Shown: in pieces, positions 6,887 through 14,161 of the stretch | How positions within the stretch are numbered: position 1 is the first letter of the stretch | How the letters are laid out: each line of letters begins with the position of its first letter | DNA from: Methanocellales archaeon | GTDB taxonomy: Archaea > Halobacteriota > UBA148 | Direction: 5' to 3' | NCBI GenBank assembly: GCA_013415795.1 | Contig: JAAEEL010000021.1 | Span: 1-14,259, forward strand | DNA: 14,259 bases | The notes under the pieces: generated by a model | The model's input: only the letters and a program-made list of their open reading frames with translations | The model's database searches: none | Told to the model about the DNA's origin: nothing | Made by a program: the position numbers and the translations under genes

Positions 6887-8110
6887 ATGGGAGCGATGCG
6901 AGAAATCGGGCTTGAGGGCCATATTATTGATTCGATGGTCCTGACAAAGGTATTCGATAAAATAATGGACATGGACGGCGAGTTTGAGATCTTGGACTTC
7001 AGAATCGGTAAGCATAAGACAGAGCATAGCTATGCTCGCCTAATGGTTACGGGCGAGGATGACGCACATTTGGATAGAATCCTAAGCGAGTTACATAGAC
7101 TGGGTGCACGATTGCCTGAAACGGAAGATGCTGTATTGGAGAAAGCACCAGCAGATAAAGTCATACCCAAGGGATTTTACTCCACCACTAATCATCCAAC
7201 CTACGTCAGAAATAATGGCAAATGGTTATCCGTTGAAGCCATAGGAATGGATTGTTTGATCACGATAGATGAAAATAGGGCAATATGCAAACCACTTTCC
7301 CATGTTCGTAAGGGGGATCTGATCGTAATTGGACAAGGTGGCGTCCGTGTGACTCCCCCTGAAAGACCGAGGGAGAGATCGATTTTCGAGTTCATGGGCA
7401 ATGCCATCTCGTCTGAAAGACCATCAGAGACGTTGATTCGTCAGATTGCCAATGAAATTATAGACGTAAAAAAGAAATGCGGTAAGATCGCAGTTGTTGT
7501 GGGGCCTGCAATCGTGCACACCGGAGCAGCAGGTGCACTGGCAGATATGATCAAGAAATGCTACGTAAACGTCTTGTTGGCAGGAAACGCATTGGCCGTT
7601 CATGATATCGAGTACAATCTGTATGGTACGTCGCTTGGGATGGACATTGAGAGGGCAGAACCTGTTTCAGGAGGACACAAACACCACATCTATGCGATCA
7701 GTGAAGTCATGAGAGCTGGATCCATAAGGGCTGCAGTAGAAAAGGGCATAATCACCGGCGGAATTATGTATGAATGCATTAAAAAGGATATGCCATTCGT
7801 TCTCGCTGGATCAATTAGGGATGATGGCCCCTTACCAGATGTCATAACGGATGTGATGGTGGCACAGGACAAGATGAGGGCTGCTATAAAAGATGTCGAT
7901 CTGGTGTTGATGATGGCCACAATGTTGCATTCCATAGCGATTGGCAACCGCCTACCATCCTATGTTAAGACTATTTTTATCGATATCAACCCGGCCACCG
8001 TGACGAAGATCATGGACAGAGGGACTGCACAGGCAATGGGTATCGTAACAGACGTTGGAACCTTCCTGCCAATGCTGGTTGAAGAGCTGGATAATTTAGA
8101 GAATATGTGA
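6887..8110 (+). CDS. LOR/SDH-domain protein, TIGR00300 family; probable archaeal ornithine cyclodeaminase
   Basis: The 407-residue product matches the archaeal TIGR00300 family, named for a LOR/SDH-like N-terminal domain. A methanococcal member was shown to act as an ornithine cyclodeaminase (ornithine to proline plus ammonia), and the family is related to the C-terminal part of cyanobacterial ArgZ/AgrE. Seen here: N-terminal GHIIDSMVLTKVFD (about 11-24), the central VTPPERPRERSIFEFMG, a dinucleotide-type stretch KIAVVVGPAIVHTGAAGALA, and the closing IDINPATVTK region. It lies 10 bases behind argB and its AGGTGA ribosome site overlaps the argB stop, so it is co-transcribed. The pairing makes sense if ornithine from the arginine pathway is diverted to proline. 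The first ATG is used; the one three codons later is an alternative. Confidence 0.82.
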   Translation: MGAMREIGLEGHIIDSMVLTKVFDKIMDMDGEFEILDFRIGKHKTEHSYARLMVTGEDDAHLDRILSELHRLGARLPETEDAVLEKAPADKVIPKGFYSTTNHPTYVRNNGKWLSVEAIGMDCLITIDENRAICKPLSHVRKGDLIVIGQGGVRVTPPERPRERSIFEFMGNAISSERPSETLIRQIANEIIDVKKKCGKIAVVVGPAIVHTGAAGALADMIKKCYVNVLLAGNALAVHDIEYNLYGTSLGMDIERAEPVSGGHKHHIYAISEVMRAGSIRAAVEKGIITGGIMYECIKKDMPFVLAGSIRDDGPLPDVITDVMVAQDKMRAAIKDVDLVLMMATMLHSIAIGNRLPSYVKTIFIDINPATVTKIMDRGTAQAMGIVTDVGTFLPMLVEELDNLENM

Positions 8111-8155
8111 CTTTACTTATAGGATTCAAGTAAGGGTATATACGAACTTGGGTTC

Positions 8156-8209
8156 GGATATAAGTTTCGGATATGAGTAGTTATACTCCATTGCCTTAGT
8201 CAAGGAGAA
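8156..8209 (+). promoter_or_regulatory. promoter and ribosome-binding site of the TauE-like gene
   Basis: GGATATAAG (8156-8164) is a good TATA box, placing transcription start near 8186. AAGGAGAAG (8201-8209) is a strong Shine-Dalgarno before the ATG at 8218. The motif TTCGGATAT occurs twice, at 8153-8161 and 8166-8174, 13 bases apart and overlapping the TATA box, which could be a regulator site. The region just after the preceding gene's stop contains only a weak stem (TTACTT with AAGTAA). Confidence 0.5.
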
Positions 8210-8217
8210 GATAAGAT

Positions 8218-8580
8218 ATGATTGACATCATTTCATACTTATTAATCGGTTTATTTGCAGGGTTTATCAGTGGGTTAATTGGCATCGGTGGTGGAGTCAT
8301 TATCGTACCGATATTGATTTATCTGGTGGGTCTAACACAGCACCAAGCACAAGGAACAACATTGGCTTTACTGATTCCTCCAATTGGTTTGTTAGCTGCT
8401 TGGACATACTACAAGCATGGTTATGTGAGTTTAACTATAGCGGTTTTTGTTTGTTTGGGTTTTTTTATCGGAGGATTGTTTGGTGCAAAGTTAGCTTTGG
8501 GGTTGTCAAATGAAACACTGCGAAAGGTCTTTGGAGTTGCGTTGTTATTAGTAGCTTTATACATGATTTTTAAGAGATGA
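8218..8580 (+). CDS. half-length TauE/SafE (TSUP) membrane transporter
   Basis: The 120-residue protein is almost entirely hydrophobic, with about four membrane helices and the TauE/SafE motif GLIGIGGGVIIVPIL (19-33). This motif normally opens each of the two repeats in TSUP transporters, which export or import sulfite, sulfonates or other small anions. Only one repeat is present, ending with LRKVFGVALLLVALYMIFKR, the usual end of a repeat, so this is half of the usual 240-260 residues. No second half follows: the stop at 8580 is 18 bases from the convergent mptD stop. It would need to dimerise or be a remnant. Leucine codons are TTA in 11 of 23 cases and never CTT or CTC, against about 4 TTA of 31 in the preceding gene, hinting at a foreign, perhaps bacterial, source. 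Substrate unknown. Confidence 0.85.
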   Translation: MIDIISYLLIGLFAGFISGLIGIGGGVIIVPILIYLVGLTQHQAQGTTLALLIPPIGLLAAWTYYKHGYVSLTIAVFVCLGFFIGGLFGAKLALGLSNETLRKVFGVALLLVALYMIFKR

Positions 8581-8598
8581 GTCTCAACTGACCCTACT

Positions 8599-8937
8599 TC
8601 ACTCTATAGACATCAAAGGATATTCCAGCTCCTCGTCATATCTTATGATTCCTGCGACCTTGGCAGAGCCGTATTGTACTTCTATGCGCACGTCAAGCAT
8701 CCTGCCCTCTAATTCACAATAGCCAAATTTATTTAGTTTATCTTGGACCTTGTTGCGGTCTATTAAGACCTTTGAACTTAGCACATATGGTTGAGCTGAG
8801 ACGCCTCTCTCAATAGCGCGCTCTAGGCTTTCAAGCGTCTCCATGTTGATGGTTGCACCTGTATATTGGTGATAAAGCGCACCCAGTTTGATGCCAAGCT
8901 CGAATAACGCACGTTCTCTATCTGAGTCTGATCGCAT
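8599..8937 (-). CDS. mptD: archaeal dihydroneopterin aldolase
   Basis: The 112-residue protein fits the DUF381 family, whose Methanocaldococcus member MptD converts 7,8-dihydroneopterin to 6-hydroxymethyl-7,8-dihydropterin in methanopterin synthesis. It is unrelated to bacterial FolB. Family-like stretches are the N-terminal ALFELGIKLGALYHQYTG (10-27), AQPYVLSSKVLIDR in the middle and a C-terminal GIIRYDEELEYPLM. Length is normal. The ATG at 8937 lies inside the end of pssA (20-base overlap), with AAGGTGA just upstream also within pssA, so it is translationally coupled as the last gene of the artA-psd-pssA-mptD operon. Its pterin role has no evident link to the lipid and sorting genes. The family call rests on recognition of sequence blocks, so I hold it slightly below the others. 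Confidence 0.8.
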   Translation of the reverse strand: MRSDSDRERALFELGIKLGALYHQYTGATINMETLESLERAIERGVSAQPYVLSSKVLIDRNKVQDKLNKFGYCELEGRMLDVRIEVQYGSAKVAGIIRYDEELEYPLMSIE

Positions 8938-9586
8938 ATTTCACCTTGTATAATAACGGGCTTAGTATGTAGCATGTGACCATCATAAGAGGTATCAGGT
9001 TGATTAAGCGGATGTTTTGGATAGAGTATATGACGATGCTAAAGATAAAAACGATGCCAATGGATATCAGGATTTTTCTATCCTTAATTTTTGGATAACT
9101 AGCTGTGCTCAACATCAAAGCTGACAGAATAAGATAGAAACATGCCAATACCCATGGTTCTGCTTGTATTGTGATGAGTAGTGCCATACAGATTCCGCTT
9201 CCTGTAATGGGCAACCCAATGAAATCCTTTCTCTTTGAACTTATGTTGAATCTTGCCAATCTCAACATTCCACATGTCAGATATGCTGCGGTAAAACCTG
9301 ATGCGATATAGGGATGTGCCTCGTTGATAAGCATGTAACCGGCTACAGCAGGCACAACTCCAAAAGATATCATATCAGCAAAAGAGTCTAAATTTACGCC
9401 AAAAATGCCCTGCTCTATATTTCTTGCCAGAACTCCATCCAGACCGTCTACAAGTGCTGCAAACAAGATAGTGATGGCTGCACTGCTTATCTCGCCTCTT
9501 GATATCATCAGCAGGGCGACGAATCCGAGCAGAGCGTTCACGATAGTCACCAAATCCGGTAACTTGATTAACTTAAGAATGTTCAT
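8918..9586 (-). CDS. pssA: archaetidylserine synthase (CDP-alcohol phosphatidyltransferase family)
   Basis: This 222-residue membrane enzyme carries the complete CDP-alcohol phosphotransferase signature: Asp47, Asp50, Gly51, Ala54-Arg55, Gly63, Asp67 and Asp71 within the segment from VDGLDG to DSFADM. Several hydrophobic helices surround this cytosolic-face active site. In archaea the PssA-type member joins CDP-archaeol with L-serine to give archaetidylserine. The start ATG overlaps the stop of psd (ATGA at 9586-9583), and its 3' end overlaps mptD by 20 bases. Being next to a decarboxylase for its product supports serine as the head group; the motif alone would also allow glycerol- or inositol-phosphate enzymes. 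Confidence 0.9.
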   Translation of the reverse strand: MNILKLIKLPDLVTIVNALLGFVALLMISRGEISSAAITILFAALVDGLDGVLARNIEQGIFGVNLDSFADMISFGVVPAVAGYMLINEAHPYIASGFTAAYLTCGMLRLARFNISSKRKDFIGLPITGSGICMALLITIQAEPWVLACFYLILSALMLSTASYPKIKDRKILISIGIVFIFSIVIYSIQNIRLINLIPLMMVTCYILSPLLYKVKYAIRLR

Positions 9587-10161
9587 CTCTCCCTCGCTAT
9601 CACAGACTCTCCTGCTTTCACCTTGTCACCGGGTTTGACGATGAGATCGTACTCAGGAGGGATCGTCACTTCTACTTTAGATCCGAATAAAATCGTTCCA
9701 ATTCTTTGTCCTGCTCCCACTTTATCTCCCTCTTTCACATAGCAAACGATTCTTCTCGCCAGAATGCCTGCGATCTGAATTACGCTAACGTCTCCATGTT
9801 TCGTTTCGATCATTATATGGTTTTGCTCGTTTTGAGGCGTGTCCAGGAAAGCAGGTCTATGAACCCCCTTCATATATTTGATCTTTTTGATGATGCCTGA
9901 CAGGGGTGCCCTATTCACATGTACATCACGAAGCCTCATAAATATGGTCACTTTACTCCCAGCATGCATCACCACTCCGTCGGCTGGAGATATGAATCCC
10001 TTTCCCTTTGGCATTCGATCAGGATCCCTGAAAAATATCACAAAAAAAAATACCAGAACAGCACAAACGATTGCGATCGAATATAGCTTAAGCAACATGG
10101 AAACCATAGTTAACACCAGAGGGAGTGCTAACCAACCAAAAGAGCCCTTTGCTATCATCAT
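9583..10161 (-). CDS. psd: archaetidylserine decarboxylase (phosphatidylserine decarboxylase family)
   Basis: The enzyme removes CO2 from archaetidylserine to form archaetidylethanolamine. The 192-residue proenzyme belongs to the short PSD class. Two membrane helices (about residues 9-44) lead into FFRDPDR and SPADG. HVNRAPLSG (81-89), NEQN (111-114) and the self-processing site LFGS follow; cleavage between Gly160 and Ser161 would turn Ser161 into the pyruvoyl cofactor. All these elements are intact. The gene starts at ATG 10161-10159 (a second ATG follows directly), overlapping the artA stop by four bases, and ends overlapping the pssA start. This gives a continuous coupled order artA-psd-pssA. 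Confidence 0.93.
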   Translation of the reverse strand: MMIAKGSFGWLALPLVLTMVSMLLKLYSIAIVCAVLVFFFVIFFRDPDRMPKGKGFISPADGVVMHAGSKVTIFMRLRDVHVNRAPLSGIIKKIKYMKGVHRPAFLDTPQNEQNHIMIETKHGDVSVIQIAGILARRIVCYVKEGDKVGAGQRIGTILFGSKVEVTIPPEYDLIVKPGDKVKAGESVIARER

Positions 10162-10904
10162 CTAACCACCCTAAACATACTTGCCAAATCTGCTATCATG
10201 TCAACAACTTCTGGTAAGATAAGAAAAACGACATAAGCCATCAGAAATAGTGCACTCGTGGACCCTATCTTTGCAAGTACATGATGTGCTATGTAAAAAC
10301 TATGCTCACCAAACCATTGGTATCCATATGCCGCCATGACGAACATGTTTCGGATTATGTTAAGGCCGTATATCAATGGAACCGATACCATAAACGCCTT
10401 GAATCTTCGCATTGGTGGTGCATCAACTGCAAAAGTCACACCAGTAAACAAGGCCATGCTTTCGATTCCAGTACAGGCAAGTATTATCTCAATTATATAT
10501 CCGTTCAGAAGAATGTTGCTCCCTAATTGGGTGGCAGGAATGCCTAAAAAATTCAATCCCCAGACCGTCTGGAAAGTTACAGCATCTACCAGGAAATCCT
10601 TAAGCAAAGACATTTCAGCAAATGGAAAATAAAAGAACCCGCCGATCACAACTGCGAAGGTTATCGTGAGTAGCGTGTCTGACTTAGGGGATCGGAAGTT
10701 AAAAAATACCATGAAAATGCAAAACAAGCTCACAAAAATCGTCAGCACCGCGTTAAAAACGTCCGCAATTTCGAGATAATGTATTGGTTGTATGGCCCAA
10801 TGAGCTGCAAAAAACATCCATCCGAAGGCACCGATAATGTTCTTATTTCGGGGTATAATGAGGGCTATTAGAAATAATATAAGTGAGGTCCATAGGAGTA
10901 TCAT
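10158..10904 (-). CDS. artA: archaeosortase A (exosortase/archaeosortase family)
   Basis: Archaeosortase A is a multi-membrane cysteine transpeptidase-like enzyme that recognises C-terminal PGF-CTERM signals of surface proteins and is needed for their lipid attachment. The 248-residue protein is almost all membrane helices and carries the family's invariant elements: Cys144 in LACTGIES, Arg185 in NIIRNMF, and His207/His208 in FYIAHHVLA. The N-terminal half is less conserved, as is usual. It is the first gene of a coupled operon with psd and pssA. In Haloferax volcanii, phosphatidylserine synthase and decarboxylase are needed for lipidation of ArtA substrates, so the neighbourhood supports the call. 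A TATA-like box at 10950-10959 and the ATG at 10904 define the operon start. Its substrate specificity cannot be read from sequence alone. Confidence 0.9.
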   Translation of the reverse strand: MILLWTSLILFLIALIIPRNKNIIGAFGWMFFAAHWAIQPIHYLEIADVFNAVLTIFVSLFCIFMVFFNFRSPKSDTLLTITFAVVIGGFFYFPFAEMSLLKDFLVDAVTFQTVWGLNFLGIPATQLGSNILLNGYIIEIILACTGIESMALFTGVTFAVDAPPMRRFKAFMVSVPLIYGLNIIRNMFVMAAYGYQWFGEHSFYIAHHVLAKIGSTSALFLMAYVVFLILPEVVDMIADLASMFRVVR

Positions 10905-10940
10905 TGTGCAACACCGTTATGAATCATGAATTCAATTATG

Positions 10941-10959
10941 TTATATGCGTTTATAAAAG
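10941..10959. promoter_or_regulatory. divergent promoter between artA and the NUDIX gene
   Basis: TTTATAAAAG (10950-10959) reads CTTTTATAAA on the minus strand, a strong TATA box about 26 bases upstream of a predicted artA start near 10928. On the plus strand it, or TTATATG at 10941-10947, would place transcription start close to the NUDIX ATG at 10975. The NUDIX message should therefore be leaderless or nearly so. Only 70 bases separate the two start codons, so expression of the two operons may be linked. Confidence 0.5.
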
Positions 10960-10974
10960 TTAATGAGAGATAAT

Positions 10975-11361
10975 ATGACCTATAATTTAGCAGTCGACGC
11001 GATAATCCTATACGAAAAAAAGATCGTTTTGATTAAAAGAAAAAATCCGCCCTATGAGAATTATTATGCATTGCCAGGCGGCTTCGTTGAAAAAGGTGAG
11101 ACTGTGGAACGGGCTTTGATACGAGAAGCGAAGGAAGAAACAGGACTCGATATAGAGGTTCTGAAACTTGTTGGAGTATATTCCGATCCTGAAAGAGACC
11201 CTCGTGGCAGAGTGGTATCTTTATGCTATCTTGCGAAGGCAAATGGCAAGCTTGCTCCTGCCTCGGATGCAGGTGAAACTAAACTGTTTGACATCTCGGA
11301 GTTGCCAGAACTCGCTTTTGATCACGAAAAAATGATAGTTGATTCAAAGAGGTACATATAG
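10975..11361 (+). CDS. NUDIX hydrolase, probably ADP-ribose pyrophosphatase-like
   Basis: The product (128 residues from this ATG) contains a full NUDIX box, GGFVEKGETVERALIREAKEETGLDI, matching the G-x5-E-x7-R-E-x2-E-E-x-G consensus that binds magnesium and cleaves nucleoside diphosphates linked to another moiety. The opening MTYNLAVDAII and the YYALPGG lead-in resemble the archaeal ADP-ribose pyrophosphatase group (MJ1149-type), but substrate cannot be fixed from the box. An ATG four codons upstream (10963) is an alternative start; I prefer 10975 because it matches the family's N-terminus and the promoter spacing. The TAG stop directly touches the ATG of the tfs gene, so the two are co-transcribed, possibly linking nucleotide cleansing with RNA polymerase proofreading. 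Confidence 0.88.
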   Translation: MTYNLAVDAIILYEKKIVLIKRKNPPYENYYALPGGFVEKGETVERALIREAKEETGLDIEVLKLVGVYSDPERDPRGRVVSLCYLAKANGKLAPASDAGETKLFDISELPELAFDHEKMIVDSKRYI

Positions 11362-11664
11362 ATGGATTTTTGTCCAGAGTGCGGAAGCATTATGCTCCCA
11401 TCAGATGACATGTTGAAATGCAGAAAATGTGGACATTTCAAGATAAGAGAGAGGGGATTTATATCAAAGGAGCTTAGACAAGAACGAGAGATGACAGTAC
11501 TCGAGAAGGAAGAGGTTGGGTTACCGACAATAAGCGTGCGATGCTCAGAGTGTGATAACGATACAGCATATTGGTGGTTGAGACAGTTGCGCTCTGCAGA
11601 CGAGAGCGAAGTTCGATTCTTTAAGTGCACTAAATGCAAAAAGACATGGAGAGAGTATAACTAA
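11362..11664 (+). CDS. tfs: transcription factor S (TFIIS-like cleavage factor)
   Basis: TFS reactivates arrested archaeal RNA polymerase by stimulating transcript cleavage. The 100-residue protein has an N-terminal zinc ribbon (Cys4, Cys7, Cys20, Cys23) and a C-terminal TFIIS-type ribbon (Cys61, Cys64, Cys89, Cys92). At the ribbon tip, RSADE holds the acidic pair Asp80-Glu81 that enters the polymerase active site. Keeping this pair marks it as an active cleavage factor rather than an inhibitory paralogue. Length and cysteine spacing are standard. It begins immediately after the NUDIX stop, with AGAGGT about 8 bases before its ATG inside the previous gene. PCNA and the primase subunit follow after a 133-base gap, an order I recall from methanosarcinal genomes. 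Confidence 0.95.
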   Translation: MDFCPECGSIMLPSDDMLKCRKCGHFKIRERGFISKELRQEREMTVLEKEEVGLPTISVRCSECDNDTAYWWLRQLRSADESEVRFFKCTKCKKTWREYN

Positions 11665-11797
11665 TTAAAGCTCTACAAGTATTTTTCTTGAAATAGCTTG
11701 ATTGATCAGCCCCTTAATCTGTGCAAAATATAATTTTTCTTTGTTATCAAAATGATTATAAGCTAAAAGTTGTTATCTTTAGAAAGGTGTGGAAAAA
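11665..11797 (+). promoter_or_regulatory. intergenic region with the likely pcn promoter
   Basis: T-rich sequence just after tfs (GTATTTTTCTTG, about 11679-11690) may terminate that transcript. AAAATATAATT (11725-11735) is a TATA candidate giving a start near 11755; TTATAAG at 11756-11762 is a second candidate but would leave almost no room for the ribosome site. AAGGTG (11784-11789) is the Shine-Dalgarno for the pcn ATG at 11798. Confidence 0.4.
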
Positions 11798-12538
11798 ATG
11801 GTATTCAAAGCAGTTATAGATGCAGATATATTGAAGGACTCGATAGAAGCGATATCCACTCTCGTGGATGAGGCAAAGTTCAGACTGAGTCCAAATGGAA
11901 TAAGCCTCATGGCAGTAGATCCCGCAAATGTTGCGATGGTATCTTTTGAGTTGAGTTCTGATGCATTTGATTCTTATGAGTCTACAGAGGGTGAAATCGG
12001 GTTGGATCTGATTAAGCTGGTCAATGTCTTAGGAATGGCTGATAGATCTGATAAAGTGGGGCTCGAACTAAATGAAACTAAACACAAGTTGGAGATCTCG
12101 ATGGGTGGGCTTTCATACACCCTTTCACTTCTTGACATTTCTTCCATCAGAAAGGAGCCGAAAGTGCCTTCCCTAGATCTGCCTGCAAGGGCTACTTTAA
12201 ACGGAAACGAGTTGAGAAGAGCTGTCAAAGCAGCAGAGACTGTGAGCGATCACATGGTCTTGGGCGTGGATGGAGATGTTCTCTTCATGGAAGCTAAGGG
12301 CGATACCGATAAAGTTAGGCTTGGACTGACAAGAGATGAATTGATTGATCTTACTGCATCTGGTCCTGCGAGATCATTGTTCTCACTTGACTACTTGAGT
12401 GATATGAGCAAAGCATTAAAAAAAGTAGATGAAATAACGATCCACTTGGGTAAGGATTACCCGATTAAGATAAATTTCATGGTGGCTAATGGGAATGGCA
12501 AAGTCGGATACTTGCTCGCTCCCAGGATAGAGTCATAA
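11798..12538 (+). CDS. pcn: DNA polymerase sliding clamp (PCNA)
   Basis: The 246-residue protein is a standard archaeal PCNA: two similar domains that trimerise into the ring holding polymerases, FEN1, ligase and other factors on DNA. Visible features are the opening MVFKAVIDADILKDSIEAIS, the conserved LMAVDPANVAMV (37-48), an interdomain connector around residues 113-128 and the C-terminal YLLAPRIES tail used by partner proteins. The ATG at 11798 is chosen over the in-frame GTG at 11789 because the GTG overlaps the Shine-Dalgarno and the ATG gives the usual N-terminus. The primase gene starts 5 bases after the stop, so the two are co-transcribed. Confidence 0.95.
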   Translation: MVFKAVIDADILKDSIEAISTLVDEAKFRLSPNGISLMAVDPANVAMVSFELSSDAFDSYESTEGEIGLDLIKLVNVLGMADRSDKVGLELNETKHKLEISMGGLSYTLSLLDISSIRKEPKVPSLDLPARATLNGNELRRAVKAAETVSDHMVLGVDGDVLFMEAKGDTDKVRLGLTRDELIDLTASGPARSLFSLDYLSDMSKALKKVDEITIHLGKDYPIKINFMVANGNGKVGYLLAPRIES

Positions 12539-12543
12539 TAATT

Positions 12544-13644
12544 ATGGAAATAAAAATAGAAGATGCTTACTACCCTTTTGCACTTCGGGCTTCTGATTAT
12601 GTGAAGCATTCGGGCAAATCTATAGAGAGTTTGTTGGATGGCGAGTTTGGCAAGGCTGTCATTACCAGAGCCAAAGAGAGGGTGATACAAGCAATCCAAG
12701 GAGAGATAAAAAATATTTTTGGTGATAAGAAAATTCCAACAGAGATAGACATAGAGAAAGAGTTGTTTTCTTATCCAGTTGCCCGAATTTTTGTATCTTG
12801 TATTGGGGACCACTATCTTATCAGCCGATATGCTTTGAAGGAGGCAGAGGCAGCACATTCTCACATGAAAGATGAAAAGCCAAAATTTCTGGAAGAACTA
12901 TCAAAAGAATTCAAAATACAATGTGTGCGCAAGAAACATGATTTCAGAATACATTTCGCAGACTACCTCAGGTTTGGATCCAGAATGCATGAGCCGAAAT
13001 GGAAACTAGTGAATCGCCGTCTAGAGGATGGATATGTACTCGTAACAAAGAATGATTTTACCAGGGTGCTTCAAGAGGCTATAGTTGACAGAATAAAAAG
13101 CTCACTTCCTCTAGATGTTTCACCATCCTTGGAGAAGGCATTTTCACCCTATATAGCAGAGATCAACGAGCATTTCGAGGAATTAAAGGCAGAATTCGGC
13201 TCGGACGATTTTGGAGATATATATTCGGAGTGTTTCCCGCCCTGTATTAAACATATGCTGGCTCTCGTTCAAGCTGGCCAGAATTTAGCTCATTCTGCGC
13301 GTTTCGCGCTAACATCTTTTCTGGCAAACATCGGAATGGGCGCGGAAGAGATAATTGATATCTATCGCGTTTCGCCTGATTTCGACGAGGGTCAGACCAG
13401 TTACCAGGTCAAACATATCATAGGATCCTCTGGAAAGGCCTACACTGCGCCCACTTGTGCCACAATGGCCACCTATGGAAACTGTTTTGGAAAGGAACAA
13501 ATTTGCGATTGGATCTCTCATCCGCTAAGCTTCTATCGGAAAAAGCTGAATTATAGCGCCAAGAGCACTAGAAAAGAGGATGATACCGGAGAAGAGACTT
13601 CTGTTGACTCTACCACCAATGAATTATCTAAAAATCTTCTATGA
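12544..13644 (+). CDS. priL: DNA primase large subunit (iron-sulfur)
   Basis: PriL partners the catalytic PriS subunit to make primers for archaeal replication; its C-terminal iron-sulfur domain helps initiation and length control. The 366-residue protein has the expected helical N-terminal part (YPFALRASDYV, then ELFSYPVARIFVSCIGDHYL around 73-92). Its C-terminal domain holds four cysteines placed as cluster ligands: Cys234 (FPPCIKHM), Cys305 (APTCATM), Cys314 (YGNCFG) and Cys321 (QICDWISHPL). HPLSFY is also conserved in the family. The last 25 or so residues are polar and probably disordered. It lies 5 bases behind pcn with no clear own ribosome site, so coupling to pcn is likely. PriS is not in the window. 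Confidence 0.93.
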   Translation: MEIKIEDAYYPFALRASDYVKHSGKSIESLLDGEFGKAVITRAKERVIQAIQGEIKNIFGDKKIPTEIDIEKELFSYPVARIFVSCIGDHYLISRYALKEAEAAHSHMKDEKPKFLEELSKEFKIQCVRKKHDFRIHFADYLRFGSRMHEPKWKLVNRRLEDGYVLVTKNDFTRVLQEAIVDRIKSSLPLDVSPSLEKAFSPYIAEINEHFEELKAEFGSDDFGDIYSECFPPCIKHMLALVQAGQNLAHSARFALTSFLANIGMGAEEIIDIYRVSPDFDEGQTSYQVKHIIGSSGKAYTAPTCATMATYGNCFGKEQICDWISHPLSFYRKKLNYSAKSTRKEDDTGEETSVDSTTNELSKNLL

Positions 13645-13676
13645 CTTTTTCGATTAAGGCCCCACCCATGTCGGGA

Positions 13677-14099
13677 CTAAAGGCCCCTTCCAGGGCTCGT
13701 GGTCGTAAGCTTAACATGCTTCACACCTTTCAATGCCATCATCTTCTCCACAATACTTTTGAAGTCTTGTGATTCACCTCTCACTAGTATGACCTCTAGG
13801 CAATTTTTATCATCCAAATGAACGTGAATCGAAGATTCTATAAGTTTTGAGTAGTCGTGCTCTATGTCAGTAAGTTCGTCAACTAATCCTCTCTGGCTGT
13901 GATTAAAGATAAGAGTGATCGTACCAACGCGATCTCCTTTTTGCTCGCTCATCCACTCATAATCAATGATGTAGTTCCTGATTGAATCCCTGATACCTTC
14001 CGAACGGGAAGAGTATCCCCTCAGAGCTATGATTTCATCGAATCTATCCAATAAATTGGACGGAAGTGATATTCCGATTCGCATTAAGTCCTTCTTCAT
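13677..14099 (-). CDS. nikR: nickel-responsive transcriptional regulator
   Basis: NikR is a tetrameric repressor that binds DNA through ribbon-helix-helix dimers when its ACT-like domain carries nickel. The 140-residue protein has the N-terminal ribbon-helix-helix (MRIGISLPSNLLDRFDEII, then GYSSRSEGIRDSIRNYI). All four high-affinity nickel ligands are present by alignment with E. coli NikR: His81 (IEHDYS), His92 and His94 (IHVHL), and Cys100 (NCLEV). It is therefore expected to be metal-responsive. AGAGG lies just upstream of its ATG. The gene converges on priL, with 32 bases between stops. Its targets in such organisms are usually nickel uptake genes and itself; a cluster of inverted and direct repeats lies about 65 bases upstream of its start codon. 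Confidence 0.95.
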   Translation of the reverse strand: MKKDLMRIGISLPSNLLDRFDEIIALRGYSSRSEGIRDSIRNYIIDYEWMSEQKGDRVGTITLIFNHSQRGLVDELTDIEHDYSKLIESSIHVHLDDKNCLEVILVRGESQDFKSIVEKMMALKGVKHVKLTTTSPGRGL

Positions 14100-14161
14100 A
14101 TTATCCTCTTGTTATCTTAACATATAGCTCGTAGCAATAAATAACACTTTCTAGGACATGA

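Noticed and set aside
13656..13687. direct repeat AAGGCCCC at 13656-13663 and 13680-13687 as an attachment site
   Set aside because: Only 8 bases, one copy is in the nikR coding end, and no tRNA, integrase or element boundary is near.
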